Below, in pieces: positions 13,401 through 25,188 of a stretch of DNA of 64,000 nucleotides. Position numbers and translations under genes: made by a program. This DNA comes from Lucifuga dentata (Eukaryota; Chordata; Actinopteri; Ophidiiformes; Bythitidae): the NCBI GenBank assembly GCA_014773175.1, contig VXCM01001340.1:42139-106138 (forward strand), written 5' to 3'. The notes under the pieces were generated by a model, which was given only the letters and a program-made list of their open reading frames with translations, was not told the DNA's origin and searched no databases. Numbering within the stretch: position 1 is the first letter of the stretch; the number at the start of each line of letters is the position of its first letter.

Positions 13401-16400
13401 GGCTGGTTTTTCATTTTCTGACAGCTCTGCTCCTGATGGGTTTATTTCACTGAAGAAATCAGTTGAAAACTTGGAGCACATGACGGTTGTTTCAATTCTA
13501 AAGACACATAGTTATGAAAGTATTTGGTGGCTCTGCTTCTTTTATATCCGAAGACTTCAGTGTGGAAATATTTTGCATTCAAAGTGATAACTCACCTATA
13601 ACACACCAGTGACCCGTCATATATTGTTGTAGGTGTATGCTGGACGTACTGATCAGGACTTCTCCTAAGTTCTGATTGTCAAGCCTGTGATCTCAGAATG
13701 TATTTGCAAAGTTATTATTATGTCACTTATTCTTCATGAATCTCATTATTATAATTTAGTATTTCAGATCATGTATTACAGTATTTCCCAAGAATTTATT
13801 TATATTAGACTGGTGACATATCCCTGGTATTTCAGTGCCTTTTTTCCCAAAATGCATGCTGGGATAGTTCCCATTCTCCCCCATTAAATATAATAACCAA
13901 AGTGGGAAAGGAAGGCAGGTGTATGGATGGATAATGTTTCAGTCAGCAATTGTCACTTTTTTTGTGGCTGGTTGTGCTAACTTTTTCTGATTGATATATA
14001 ATCCTGTTACAGTTAAAATATTCCCTCTCAGTGCTTTTACTGCCATTTGCAAGAAGAACTGAAGAGCTGATAAGACCTGATTTTATGCACATGTAGTGAA
14101 GAAAAGATGCGAGGGAAGAAGATAATAAGAAATTCATGTCACACTCATATTATATTTTAATGGCTGCAGAGGAGCTTTGGATCTAAATGGAATCACGCAA
14201 ATAGCCAAAATCATACAGTAAAGATTCTATATCTTCCTTTGATGTCTGATGGATGGTACCTTTAATAGAAATACTGAAAGTCTAGCTACGTTCTTATTCC
14301 GTCTCTGTATTTGTCACTATAGCCTCATCTAAAGGGACTCAAATGATTATTCTATCCACATGAAAAAATCTCATCTAGAGAAACGTAAGCCTCAATTAGC
14401 ATTTTTCAAAAGCCATGTTTTCTTTTAATTACAGAAATTGTCTTACAATTACTTCTACATCTCCCCCTTCAAGCTCAACTTTGTGTTGTTTGTGAACATC
14501 ATACGAGTGTTGGCCACTAAAATCCGAGAGACAAATGCAGGAAGATACGACACCAGGAAACAATACAGGTTTGTGCTAAAATTACTTATTAACACCATTT
14601 CTGTTTTGCAAGTTTAATTCAGATTTCAAGTATTCTGTGTTTGGAGTCTTGTTAAGCTTGAGAAATGTTGCCTTGAATTTTCGACTGAAGGCAAAATGTG
14701 TTTTGCAATACAAAACACATTAAACTTGAAGGGCTTTTATTAGAGATCATATCACATTTTAATAATATACTGCCCTACAGAGAATGAAAAGAAAAAAAAA
14801 TATTTATTTATTCATTTATCCTACCTACTGATAGTCTATCATGGGATAAATTATACATAGTTTTCTTCACTGAGACTGGCATATTTCTTTTGAAAAAGAA
14901 AACATTGGAAAGAAAAAAGCCTACCTATCTACCAATGTTAAGAAATCATTTTTAAAATTCCTGGACAGGCCCCTAGATCTGAATCGGCAACAAAATTTAA
15001 CAGGTTTTTCTCTGGACAATGACCCAACCTTCCATCACATTTCATTAAAATCTGTTCAGAACTTTTTGAGTAATTCTGCTCATGATTGATTTCATGCATT
15101 CTAAAGACCAAAACCTAGTAGTAATAGCTTGTTCCTGAGAGCACCTTCACAGTGTTTCTGAGCTCTGCTGAGATGTTTTGCCTTCTTTATAATTGGAAAA
15201 AAAAGCATTAAAACACAATATATAAAAAAAGTTTTTAAAATTTCAGTCTTTGATTTGCTCTTTAATACAAAATGTATAGTGTTTTTGCTGCAAATAAACA
15301 ATGTGGAATCTATTTAATTCTATGCTATGTTTGATAAAATTCAATCAAAATACTAAGGTTTCTGTCTTTCCTGCACATGTGCACAACACATTTCAGAGAT
15401 CTCACACATACACAGTACACACACCTGTAATTATGGCCATTATTGTCCTCGCTGGTGCTGTCAATGTGTCAGATGAAACTGTTATAATTAGTGTGTTTGC
15501 TAAGAAGAGCCTGGGTTTGAATGCAGCTAGAGTTTGTTTTGTGGATATATTAGTTAGAAAAGATGACAGCGATCAAGCACTTCAGGTAAAACCGGCAGCT
15601 CAAATATAATATCGGCCACACGTCATCCATCACCTCCAGTTATATCAGGCCAATATAGTTGTCTTCATCACATGGGAGGTGAAGTGCATCTTTTGGATAA
15701 GATAAAGTGAGTCAGATGAGTAATGGGAGAAGATTTCTTGTTTGAGCAAGCAATTTCTTTGGCACTTTAGATCAATATTAGATGGGCACATTCTGTATTT
15801 TGTAAAATGTCCAATTTATTTTCATCTCAAATGACCTTATGTTTGGAAGACTAGTATACAGATAGAGTAGGAGGCAGGTGTATAGGAGGAAGGGAACCTA
15901 CAGCAGGATACTTAAAAATTGGAACAATAAAATTATCCAGCTGGTGCTCACCTAAGGTGGATTCCTTTTATAACCAATAAAAATGAGCTGTGAATAAAGA
16001 AAACCTACATGTGGATAAGAAATTATAGCAATACACTTTCAACTGTTGTCCCAAATTTTTACCTGCTATATCAAGATCAGCTTCTGAAATTTATATGAAG
16101 TTGCAATATCTTTATATAAAATCAAATATCCATGGCTGTTTTTCACTCAGTTTGTCCCTGTCTGTAGAAAACTGGCAAAGTCCACCCTGGTTCTTGTGCT
16201 GGTGTTTGGAATCCACTACATCATCTTTGTTGGGATGCCTCATACGCTGAAGGGATCAAGCTGGGAGATCCGCATGTACTGTGAGCTGTTTTTCAACTCT
16301 TTCCAGGTACTTTGAGAGTTTTCCAATCATAAATTCATTTAACACTTTCTTGTTAACAGTGCAGTTGAAAATCCAGCTTTTACACTTGTCGACCAAGCGG

Positions 16401-19400
16401 TGATTTATTACTGCCTTTCCTTGTAAGCTCCTACTTAACTAGTTCAGAAGTTTTAACTGTGTTTGGAAGTTACTGCGTTCAAGAAAAAAAAAAAAAAANA
16501 AAAAAAAAAAAAAGAATTCCTTCTGGAAACAAGTTTTTCTCTGGCTACGAATGCAATTGCACACATCCCTCAAGATGGCACTGGAAAGGATGGCTGCTGT
16601 CCCTCGAGCTCTTCTTAAATCTAGCATTTTCTTTAACAATCAACTCTGGGATGCTGCTCTTACAGGCAAAGTTTCAAAGAAAAATCTGAAACTGGAAAAC
16701 TAAAGTAGATATTCTGCTGTCTGGGTTCTTTTGCGCATTTTAATCTTTAAAAAAAAAAAAAATTGCTACTTTAAGAACAGTCAGTATGGCAGCATTTCAA
16801 CTACAATGAGGAGAGAATGCACATTAGGGATGTAATTTATGTCCAATATTATCTTTATTGACTTCTAAGTTGGACAGCACAGTAGCTTACCACTGTTGCC
16901 TCACAGCAAGAAGATCCTGGGTTCGAATCAGACTAGGTCCTTTCTGTGTGGCGTTTGTGTGTTCTTCCTCTGTCTGTGTGAGTTTCCTCCGGGTGCTCCC
17001 GTTTCCTCCCATCTCCAAAGATATGCAGGTTAGGTGAACTGGAAACTCTAAATTGAGGTTGTAGGTGTGAATGAGTTTGTTTGTGTGTATCAGTCCTGTG
17101 ATAGGCACCTTGTCCAGGGTGTATTCTGCCTCTTGCCTAATGACCACTGGGAGAGGCCCCCCAAGACCCTTAATAAGATAAGCAGGTATGGATGGATGGA
17201 TGGAATGAAATTCTTAGCATACCAACTTTGTATGTGGGTGTCCTATACAAGAGGATTATCAGTTTTTTTAATGACATGACTAAAATGTTTCAATTCATAG
17301 AAAAATCCTACTTTTCTTACTAGTGTTCAAACTGTTTTCTAACTGTCGTGGCTGTACTACTGCTGCATTGACATCATAAAATAACTCCAACCAGGCACCC
17401 CCCCCCCCNCCCCCCCCCCACCACAACCAGCATTACACACAAACTTACAATACTTGAGTCAATCGATAAAAACTTAAGTGTGTGTTACTCATTGCAGTGG
17501 CTGGCTGTGGGTGAAATGATTACTTAAGCTTTTAATAAAAAGGTGTTTCATTTCATAGTACAAAGCTAACCACACATCTCAGGTAATTACTCTGGGTGAC
17601 TGTCAGTGAATCAAGACAGCTCCTCATTATTCAACAAAGCAGTTTAATAATGAGATTAATTCAGCCTCATTCTGACTCATACTCAGGTTTGAAAGAGGAA
17701 AAAAATGGCCAAGGCAAAATGACAGTTCATGGCTAATCTCATTTTTAAAATAGAAATACACTGAATGCCTGACTAAATGTGTTGTGTCAGGTCAGTATTC
17801 TGTTAATATCAAAACTTATTCAGTTACTGCAATGGACTAATTATTATATGTGTAAACATGTCAAGAAATGTAACTTCCATTACAAGGTTGAAATGGACGG
17901 AGATCAGGACATCCATTGCTAAAAATGTTATATTTACTTAATACATTGCTTCATGATTTTAAAAATAAAATCATTTGCATATTTTAACCATTAAAGAACC
18001 ATACAGTCTCATGCATGTTGTGTTTGAGCCCAATATATACAACCAGCATACATGTTATGTTTTCCTGTTACTTGTTTTCAAATCTCCTAATCTTTCAAAT
18101 ATTCAGGCAATACGCCCACCTTACAATTCAATGTTTCAGCTTCTAACACTTGTGCACGACTGTGAGGGATGGTCATTTTAATTGCTGTGTAAAAGTTGTT
18201 TTCTCCTGGGACTACATTTCCTGGCAGAGAAATACATTGTCTTCTGTGCAACCCCACGTTGGATCGGTTAAATAAAGTTACTTCAGCAAAAAAACAAATA
18301 GACATGTTCGCTGTGATGGATTATGTATCTCAAATGTGTTTCAAGTCTGTACAAGTTGATTTTAATAGTGTACTGGAATGAACTGAAACCAGTGGCAGTC
18401 TGGAAGATAGAGGAAAAAATTCTGAGATTTACTGCTCAAGTAATATATTGTGCCAAGCAAGTATTCTATGACTACTAAGTAGTATATTTTGGGAAATGGT
18501 CGTCAGTATCATATATTGGGCTCAAACGATCGCATGATCACTGGTGTAATCCTTTAAGTACTTACGTTCACATGCAAAAAAAAAAACAAAACAAAAAAAC
18601 ACCTACATATTTTAGAATGTCACTTTTCCAAACTGACTTTAGATCATTGACATCTGTGACTGTGGCTTGTTCCTTTTTCAGTGTACAAGTTCAATTTACT
18701 GTGTGAACTGGCAGCCTTCTCAGATTTTCGATACCTGATTCTTTATCACAGGCAAAGTTTCAAGAAGAAACACATGTGCAAAACACATGCACTCAACATA
18801 CACGGGCATACGCTATCCCATCTTCCCATAATCCATCATTTTCAGACATTGTGTTGCATCTTCAATCTCTTCCTGATGCAGCAGGATGCTGGAACAGCAT
18901 AAAATAGGCTAGTATGGCAGCAGCTGAAGAGATTATTTTTATGAGATAAACACAGCAGAAAGAGATGATGACATTATGGAACATTATACTTCAAAGACAC
19001 TTCCTTTGATATGAGATTATTTTAATGTTGCACTGAGATAAGAATTACATTTGGTAAAATGACTGATCATCCAGTAACTTCTGCATGAGATTTGCTCTTC
19101 ACTTCACTCAGCTCTCACTTTGACCTGAGCTCACAACTTGTATGTTAATCTCTTTTCAGGGTTTCTTTGTGTCCATCATCTATTGTTACTGCAATGGAGA
19201 GGTGAGTGCAGAGTTTTTTTTTGCTTCCCCCCCCCCNCCCCCCCCCCCAAACTGAAATAACCATATATCCTCTAAAACAGGGTCCTGATGGTTCCATAGT
19301 TCCATTTTGGACTGGTTTTTGCATTGGTAAACTATGTTACTAAAATAAATAAAATATAGAGGTGGGTGATATAGCCTTAAAATAATATCATGGTATCTCA

Positions 19401-22329
19401 AGACATTTTTGCAATAACAATATTCAAGCAGATATAACCAATGCAACGCTGAGCAATGTGGCTTTGGTGATTACATAACACAAGTAAAAATAAATAGTGG
19501 AAAATCAGGCACAGTACTCAAATTAACTTGACCTGCTAGTCTTCAGTAGTATATAAAACATAAATATTATCACCAAGCAGATGATGGCTTAAGAGCTGAC
19601 CTTTGGCAGGTTTTTATATTCCCTACAATGTTATATAGGATCACGCTGAACCTAAATATGGCTATGTCTGGCTCCACTGTAAGCCTGTGTTTGAGATACA
19701 AACCTCAGCTAACATGAGCTTAACAGCTTGGCTAACAGTGTTATGTCGCAGTAACTCCTCAATTAGTTAATTTTACTCTACCCTTAGCTTTTTTTTAATC
19801 ATAGCTTTGGGGTCATTCCTATGTTACCAGGGTTCTGTTTCCCAGCTCTATATAGCACATAATGGGATAGGGCTAGGGTTATTCTGTTAACACACACAAT
19901 GTGTTTTTACAGCATACTGAACTGGGGAACATAGGACCCTGGGAACGTAGATACGCTCCCATAGCTTTAGCTAGTGTTAGCATTGGCTAGTAACTTGCTA
20001 AGGATTCAGCTCTGCTTGTTTTGTGTTGCCAATCAGCTGCTTGACTCTCCTCCTTATGCAACTTGGGACTTTCTTACTATTTAACCCTTCAGGTTGTGAA
20101 ACAAATTTGTCCTCTTCCCAATTTTGCCTATCAGTGAGTTATCTTATACTTGAATCATTACCAAACGACAGACACGGCTTCTTTTTAGGAACTATTTCTT
20201 CAGGTGCTGACTGCTCTACTTTCAGGCACGCTTGTCATTTCTTCTTGCTGCAGCCACAATATTGTCAATATAATGATATCACAAATTTTTCTTATATTAA
20301 AAAATTATCATGGTATTATCAAAAAATTATCCCAAATTATGAACAATATACTGTATGTTCACAGCCGCCCTATCAAAATAACATAGCCCTCTGTCTTCTA
20401 CATGCCTGTTTTACAGAAAGGCGTTGTGCAGTCTTGGCAAAGGTTTTGCTTTTCTGAATGTTAATCTTTGATAAGGAATAACATTCAAACAACATTAAAT
20501 AAAAATTACAGGTTTAGGTACATTTAATGTAAATAAATAAAATTTAATTAGTTAATTTTCATGTTTGTTTTAATACATTTATTAATGAATATTAGAGTAA
20601 TTTTTTATATAGTTAAAATTTGTCATGTTAGGATATTGATGATATTGTGGCTTGATAAAGTGTTGATGAGTTTTTACATCATGCATAGCAAGAAGAAATG
20701 AATTACTTCTCAGCGAGCACATGGGTAGAAGCTTTTTTTGATGGCAGAGTAGGAAGGACTGGAGAGTTGGAGGCTCCAATATGGTAGAAATGGCTGTGAG
20801 AATGAGTGAAAATAGACTGGGGATGGGTGGATGAAGAACGGAGGAAGGCAAGCAAAAAGTTAACAGGCTGGATAGAAGGGAGAAAAAAACTTTGTAGAGT
20901 AAAATAAAAAAGTTTGGCAGCATTTAGGGATGATAAAGACTTGGCTGGCAAACAGAAGCTTGAGAAGAGTCTGCCTTAAATGGACTGAGGTGATGAGGAG
21001 CAGCTGAGGGGTTAATCAGGACAATGTAGGACATCTGAGACAATCCAAGAACCAATCAGCAGCTGTTAAAAAATTCAAAGGCCTGAGTCATGACAGGTTT
21101 TACATCACTCTTCCCTAAAAAATCAATGTGTGATTGACATTTCTTTATGGATTCAATATTGCATTCAAACTCAAAATCATATTCTAAAAATTCTAATTTT
21201 ATCAACCCAAAAAACTAACATAAAGCCTGTTTGGATTAATCAGAAATACTATTAAAAATGTTTTGCTTTGTATGAAAATAAACAAAGGGCTTTTGATACA
21301 GAGCCCTCCACATATATTGGCAACCTTGGTAAATAAAAGCAAACCGGGATGTGAACCATCCTCCTCATTCACCTCCTCTTTCAGGTCGAAAAATATGTTT
21401 CATGATAAAAATTTCTTTTTAATGTTCAATTATTTTACTTTAATTAAGGGTTATACTGCATTTTTGTTAATATTTTGAATGAAAGCTCAAAAGACATTTT
21501 TTTTTTTTACAGTCCCTTTTCCTTTTATTTACCAACATTGCCAATATTTGTGGATGGCACTGCAGACGGTTTGCACGATAATTTTAAAATGTAATTGAAA
21601 AATATTAACTCTGTATTTCCATATGTTCCCATTTTTGTTTTTTTAGAGGATGCCTTTCCCCTCTCCTCCTCCATATTCCATCAAATCTTTATTACATTTG
21701 TACACAGTTGAATGAAAAAGGTACTAAAGTCATGGCCAACAAATGGTTGTTTTTGATGTAGATCAGGATCCAGATGCAGCTTAAAATTTTGAAAACCTTT
21801 TCGAATATCAACAAATCAGAGAGATCATACAGGCTTTGTAGAGATATGCACTCCTGAGTGCTTTTATACTGTCTCATTATCTCATCACTTCACTCTGTCA
21901 GTTCTTCTCTGCCTAATCAACTTTTAATTAACACCATCATCCCCCAAGTCTTTTAACTTGCCAGTTTTCCTGCCTTTTCTCCTATGTCTCTTGTGAGCCT
22001 CATTATCAGCGGTTTCCAGTCAAATGCTCCTTTCATTCACCGAGACCCTTTAGATTGGTATAAAGAATTGTAATTCAGGTCTTTTTTTTTTTTTTTTTTT
22101 TTTGTCTATTGCATGAAGTAATTTTGTATCTTGTTGTCTACTAAGGATTATAGGAAATTCTGTGTAGGGATGAGCCAAGTACTCGGATGAAACGAGCATC
22201 TATTTCGGATAATGCACTTTTAAAGAGTACGAGTAACATCCCAGTAAAATGTGTCACTACTCGTTGAAGGTTGGACAGCACTTAACGCTGCGCCCACATG
22301 GTTCTGTGATCGGCTAGGCAGCCACACAG

Positions 22330-22379
<50 letters not shown>

Positions 22380-23771
22380 CTCCTCTGTACACAGACTGCA
22401 GCAGCAGTAGGTGTTGTGTATGGCACGACTCACAGCCACTCTGTCCAAACTGGCGATAGCAGCATCGATTAATCTATAGTTTGCAATTCTCAGATTCGGC
22501 TCAACATTATTTTCAGTCCACAGCTAAACAAACACATATTCATTTACTGTGGATATTCACAAGTAAACATACTGATACAGACATTTCTACTAGCTTCTAG
22601 GCTAATTTGCCAGTTAGCTAGCGAATCTTATACATCCACTGTATTGATGCAATTTTGTGCACATTTAGACGTCGACACTCACCTGAAATCACAAGACAAA
22701 CAGTACATCGTGGTTAGCCAGCTGTAACCTGGTGCACTCTACTGTATTCACCTTCAGTTCATTTAAAAATAAAAATAAATGAAACCAGAGTAACGATCCA
22801 AGCCCTGCCCATCCGAGTACGAATACAGATAATTTAGTTGGTTCAATGGATACCGATAACGGTGTATAGGCAGTCCTGACTTACGAACCGACCGCCATAA
22901 AGCCTATTAAATTAAAAATTCGAGTTACATACAGTGATTCGTAATAATGAATGGCGTTCTACTTTACAATGCCTTTTCCGATGTGCAAGACATCAATAGG
23001 AGCGAGAGTAAGTGTTAACCTACATGTTTTTTTGTTTTTTTTTATTACACCCCCCCCATGTTTATGATGTTTTAGAATATCCGGAAGTGTTTCTTTAATG
23101 TTTCTTATGCATAGAAAGGTTAAATATATACTCTAGATATGCACCTTACGTAACTGTTCTGACTTACGAACAAATCCAACTTACGAACAGCCATGGCACG
23201 GAACTCGTTCGTAACCTGGGGACTGCCTGTACTCACTTATCCCTAATTCTGAGTGAGATTTAAGACGTAGGCAGGCTGGGTCCACATTCATACAGCCTCC
23301 TCAAATAAGACTCCTAATCTGCGCTCTGTGTTGATTTGTCCATATACAACTTGATGTTTATTAATTTCTGTCTTCTCCTGCCCACAGGTCCAGACGGAGA
23401 TAAAGAAAACATGGACACGTTGGAACTTGTCTTTTGACTGGGAAGGCCCAGTAGTCTGTGGCCCCTACAATTATGGCTCTGTAGTTGTTGGTTTCAACAA
23501 TAACAGCACAAGCAGCCAGTCCCACCTGGCTGGAGCTGGACTTTCCACCAGGTCCACCATGCTTAACTCCAGCCATGCTGACCGGAGCACAGGTGCTCCC
23601 TTGGTCATGCATGCCATCCTCCCAGGTTATGTGATCAGTAACTCAGATCCATCAATACCGGAAGAACCTGATGACAGCGGCCCAAAGCAGGTGGATGACA
23701 TCTCCCTAAAGGAAACTCTTCCTGTACTCAACACCAGTGCTACAGCTGAGGATGAAGAGGAGGCACTGTAG
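1247..23771 (+). CDS. pth2r: Parathyroid hormone 2 receptor, 3' seven exons (5' end outside window)
   Basis: Class B (secretin-family) G-protein-coupled receptor of the plasma membrane; the family binds TIP39/PTH2 and PTH and signals through Gs and Gq. Coding exons read 1247..1400, 4991..5051, 5875..5941, 14474..14568, 16168..16306, 19160..19201 and 23388..23771. All junctions are GT-AG and in phase (942 nt, 313 residues plus stop). The exon sizes follow the TM3, TM4, ECL2, TM5, TM6/7, TM7 and tail exon pattern known for PTH receptors. Family motifs include [21 protein letters not shown], the TM6/7 block with [11 protein letters not shown], and CNGEVQ at the start of the tail. The tail matches PTH2R rather than PTH1R: it has RWNLSFDW and [13 protein letters not shown] segments, ends in an acidic stretch, and lacks the PTH1R C-terminal ETVM. 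Exons for the extracellular hormone-binding domain, TM1 and TM2 are not in the window. Confidence 0.95.
3455..3520 (+). repeat. LINE-type 3' tail
   Basis: Reads CCCTTTGAGACATTGT, GGGCTATACAAATAAA, then TTGACTTGACT, a layout common at the 3' end of fish non-LTR elements. Only the tail remains. Confidence 0.5.
4991..5051 (+). CDS. pth2r: pth2r exon: TM4
   Basis: 61-nt exon between TTTCAG and GTAAGA. It reads [21 protein letters not shown] across the splice junctions, which is the TM4/ECL2 entry of PTH receptors. Confidence 0.93.
5505..5725 (+). repeat. SINE-like dispersed repeat, copy 1
   Basis: Shares its order of segments with 16871..17204: a tRNA-like head with GCGCTGTTGCCTCACAG and CCTGGGTTCAA (B-box-like), then GAGTTTGCATGTTCTCC, a stretch around ATGCAAGTTAGGTGAATTGG, and a GTGAATGTGTG section. 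Degraded and lacking the 3' end. It precedes the ECL2 exon of pth2r. Confidence 0.6.
5875..5941 (+). CDS. pth2r: pth2r exon: ECL2
   Basis: 67-nt exon between TTACAG and GTAAGA. It encodes [14 protein letters not shown] and PILTAIG. The Cys-Trp pair is the conserved ECL2 cysteine site of class B receptors. Confidence 0.93.
6141..6161. repeat. (CT)n microsatellite
   Basis: About ten CT units in a pth2r intron. Confidence 0.9.
7706..7728. repeat. (GT)n microsatellite
   Basis: About eleven GT units preceded by CTGT/CTAT repeats. Confidence 0.9.
8307..9003 (+). mobile_element. 5'-truncated L2/Maui-like LINE fragment
   Basis: Translates as [20 protein letters not shown], the C-terminal end of L2-type ORF2, followed by a decayed frame. 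The tail reads GCACTTTGTAACTTATG, AGTGCTATATAAATAAAG and a TTATTATTATTAT run. It is flanked by ATAAACA at 8300..8306 and 9004..9010, a plausible target duplication. Nested inside the hAT element. Confidence 0.75.
9320..9780. other. CpG-rich block inside the hAT element
   Basis: Markedly richer in GC and CpG than its surroundings. It contains a 65-base duplicate on either side of an N at 9464. No convincing coding sequence; it may be the promoter of the ancestral element. Interpretation uncertain. Confidence 0.4.
10148..10232 (-). pseudogene. BED-type zinc finger exon remnant of hAT transposase
   Basis: Minus-strand reading [17 protein letters not shown] then [10 protein letters not shown], ending at a good donor GGAG|GTAAGT (10148). 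C-x2-C followed by S-N-L-K-K-H is the BED finger pattern of hAT transposases. No further transposase exon was recognised downstream. Confidence 0.5.
11700..13065 (-). mobile_element. Decayed non-LTR retrotransposon (reverse transcriptase)
   Basis: In order on the minus strand: [20 protein letters not shown] (13040..12940), [48 protein letters not shown] at 12604, then the C-terminal part with [20 protein letters not shown] (12173..11931). These are motifs of a LINE reverse transcriptase (L2/CR1/Jockey-like group). Frameshifts and stops show it is dead. The FxDD core would fall after 12604 and is missing or broken. A 65-base block around 12338 is duplicated across an N. Confidence 0.85.
14474..14568 (+). 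CDS. pth2r: pth2r exon: TM5 and ICL3
   Basis: 95-nt exon. The acceptor is the AAG after a pyrimidine-rich run (ctcccccttcaag). The earlier AG near 14434 would also stay open but would insert 13 residues absent from the family. It encodes [17 protein letters not shown], then the ICL3 segment with DTRKQYR. Confidence 0.92.
16168..16306 (+). CDS. pth2r: pth2r exon: TM6 to ECL3
   Basis: 139-nt exon between TCTGTAG and GTACTT. It encodes [20 protein letters not shown], then ECL3 with [27 protein letters not shown] is a hallmark of the PTH receptor family. Confidence 0.95.
16871..17204 (+). repeat. SINE-like dispersed repeat, copy 2
   Basis: Longer copy of the repeat at 5505. Head: GGACAGCACAGTAGCTTACC and CCTGGGTTCGAATC (tRNA B-box-like). 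Tail: GTCCAGGGTGTATTCTGCC, AATAAGATAAGCAGG and GGATGGATGGATGG. Sits in the intron after the TM6/7 exon. Confidence 0.7.
17991..18557. mobile_element. TTAA-flanked MITE, copy A
   Basis: Bounded by TTAA and near-inverted ends (TTAAAGAACCATAC and GTAATCCTTTAA). Shares interior blocks with copies B to E, e.g. TCCTGGGACTACATTTCCTGG and GTTTGAGCCCAATA. The short ORF inside is a shared remnant and not a gene. Confidence 0.65.
19160..19201 (+). CDS. pth2r: pth2r exon: TM7
   Basis: 42-nt exon, the exact size of the TM7 micro-exon of PTH receptors. It encodes [14 protein letters not shown] and is followed by GTGAGT. A C-run with an N lies 30 bases into the next intron. Confidence 0.95.
19361..20300. 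mobile_element. hAT-like repeat with ZBED-type remnant
   Basis: Begins GGTGGGTGATATAGCC, a common start of fish hAT copies. On the minus strand at about 20240..20090 it reads [12 protein letters not shown] then [15 protein letters not shown]. The same pair recurs on the plus strand at 45770..45900 ([11 protein letters not shown], then a degenerate LTxxQ stretch), so the two are copies of one family. Boundaries not resolved. Confidence 0.45.
22331..22376. repeat. (CA)n microsatellite
   Basis: About 23 CA units. The Cys/Val and Thr/His ORFs over it are artefacts of the repeat. Confidence 0.95.
22867..23229. mobile_element. pogo/Tc2-like MITE nested in a hAT element
   Basis: Ends TAGGCAGTCCTGACTTACGA and, reversed, CAGGCAGTCCCCAGGTTACG, flanked by TA on both sides (22865..22866 and 23230..23231). 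TA target and CAG-type ends suit a mariner/pogo-superfamily element. No transposase inside its 363 bases. Confidence 0.7.
23388..23771 (+). CDS. pth2r: pth2r last exon: helix 8 and cytoplasmic tail
   Basis: Starts after CCCACAG with [18 protein letters not shown] and runs 127 residues to TAG. The tail is rich in Ser and Asn, contains a conserved [13 protein letters not shown] patch, and ends DEEEAL. The in-frame ATG at 23427 is internal and is not a start. Confidence 0.95.
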   Translation, partial: VQTEIKKTWTRWNLSFDWEGPVVCGPYNYGSVVVGFNNNSTSSQSHLAGAGLSTRSTMLNSSHADRSTGAPLVMHAILPGYVISNSDPSIPEEPDDSGPKQVDDISLKETLPVLNTSATAEDEEEAL

Positions 23772-24502
23772 TCTTTAAAAGAAACAGCACAGAGCTGGTG
23801 GAAGTGATTATGTGCTGCATCTGGTCCATTTTAGTCACTCCAATTGTGTTAGAGAAAGCACATAAAAACGTTTGACAGCATGACAGATAGAAATGAAAGG
23901 TAAAAGTGAAAATGGAAGTATCAAACCTGCTACCTAAGTTGCTCACACTAAGTTGAACATCATTTACCAGCACTGTCAGCTGGAAAACGATCAGCACTTT
24001 CAAATGCGAGTTTTGGAAGCAGCGTGATACAACAACTAAGACTTTGTCCGTGGAGCAAAAGCAGCACATCAGCAGCAATAGCAGAATCAGTACAGACACT
24101 ACTGAAAAACTGACTGAGAAACACAGATGAAATGTTTCCAGTATCAACATGGCAACTGGAAAGATGAAACATCTGGATCATCTGTGCTTGTGAGGAAAAA
24201 ATATGACAGTGATTTCTTTGATACCAGACGATGACTGCAGTGGGAGATTATGTAATAATGTGAGTAAGACGTGTACATGGACGGAATTAATGGGATGCCG
24301 CGGTTCGCCGAATATACATGACACGTTTCATAATCGGAGTACGCGGAGACTCACCAGGTGACACGTTTACATGCCCAATAAATCTATTTACAGCTGCACA
24401 ACCTTGGTCTGTTACTCAGAGTTAGCTTATTCTCGTTTATGCTGATTTCAATCTAATTAAGGTGTGTAAATGATATTTGAAAAAAAAAATCGATTTATTG
24501 CC

Positions 24503-25002
24503 TTAAAGGACCATACGACCCATTTTGCATGTTTGAGCCTAATAAATTTCTATTTGGGAAATACAATTTCCCAAAGCATACTACTGGAATGGTGAGTTAA
24601 ATTTTTTTTCCAGACCACCACTGGTTTCAGTTCATTCTGGTACGCTGTTAAAATCAACTTGTTGATACTTGAAANTTTTTTTTTTTTTTTTTTTTTTAGC
24701 ATTTAAGCGTAATAAAAAGCACGGAGTGAATGTACGTCTCCACAGGGGAATATAGTCCCAAAAGAAGACCTGCGTTTATCGAAAAATTTAAACAGCCATA
24801 ACTTCATAAGGCGCATAAATATTAGCAGGCGGAACATCAATTTTTAAGGTGGGTGTATTACTTGAATATTTGATTTTGAAAGATTAAGATATTTTACAAA
24901 AAATCAGGAAAGGTGAAATATGGTTTTATCCTTTGGGAAATGGTTGTCAGTAATGTAACGTATGAAAATCAACCATGTAAAATGGGTGGTATGATCCTTT
25001 AA
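24503..25002. mobile_element. TTAA-flanked MITE, copy B
   Basis: Best-preserved copy: starts TTAAAGGACCATACGACCCA and ends, reversed, TTAAAGGATCATACCACCCA. Interior includes GGGAATATAGTCCCAAAAG and TTTGATTTTGAAAGATTAAG. Follows the pth2r stop by about 730 bases. Confidence 0.75.
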
Positions 25003-25188
25003 TCCTTATATAGTCAAAGTTGAATGTAATGCATGTACATGCACTGAGGCTAATACATAGATGTAATATGAAGTGGAAACATTTGTAAAGGCAAATACTG
25101 TATATTTCATTTGCAAAGTGATTAGTTTTGTTACACGTTGTATCCTTTTACTTTTTGTCTATTTTTCTGTTATTGACTGCATTATGAA

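Larger units (their letters stand above)
22165..23245. mobile_element. hAT-type element interrupted by a second transposon
   Basis: 5' end TAGGGATGAGCCAAGTACTC; reversed 3' end TAGGGATAAGTGAGTAC. Flanks ATTCTGTG (22157..22164) and ATTCTGAG (23246..23253) form an 8-bp target duplication with one mismatch. It contains a (CA)n array (22331..22376) and the pogo/Tc2-like MITE 22867..23229. Confidence 0.75.

Noticed and set aside
14435..14473. Longer pth2r exon beginning at ATTACAG (14434)
   Set aside because: It would insert 13 residues between IG and LNF, absent from the family. The pyrimidine-rich acceptor at 14473 gives the conserved join.
18196..18381. ORFs at 18196, 34259 and 49498 with similar peptides (FPGREIH-like, SQxxFKSL)
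   Set aside because: They are shared because they lie in copies A, C and E of the MITE family, and do not indicate a conserved gene.
20023..20457. 144-codon plus-strand ORF
   Set aside because: Opposite strand of a decayed ZBED/hAT remnant that recurs at 45640; no protein family in this frame.
22220..22472. Cys/Val- and Thr/His-repeat ORFs
   Set aside because: Produced by the (CA)n microsatellite inside a hAT element.
1247..23771. Identification of the receptor as pth1r or pth3r
   Set aside because: The tail has PTH2R-type segments ([17 protein letters not shown], acidic end) and lacks the C-terminal ETVM of PTH1R.
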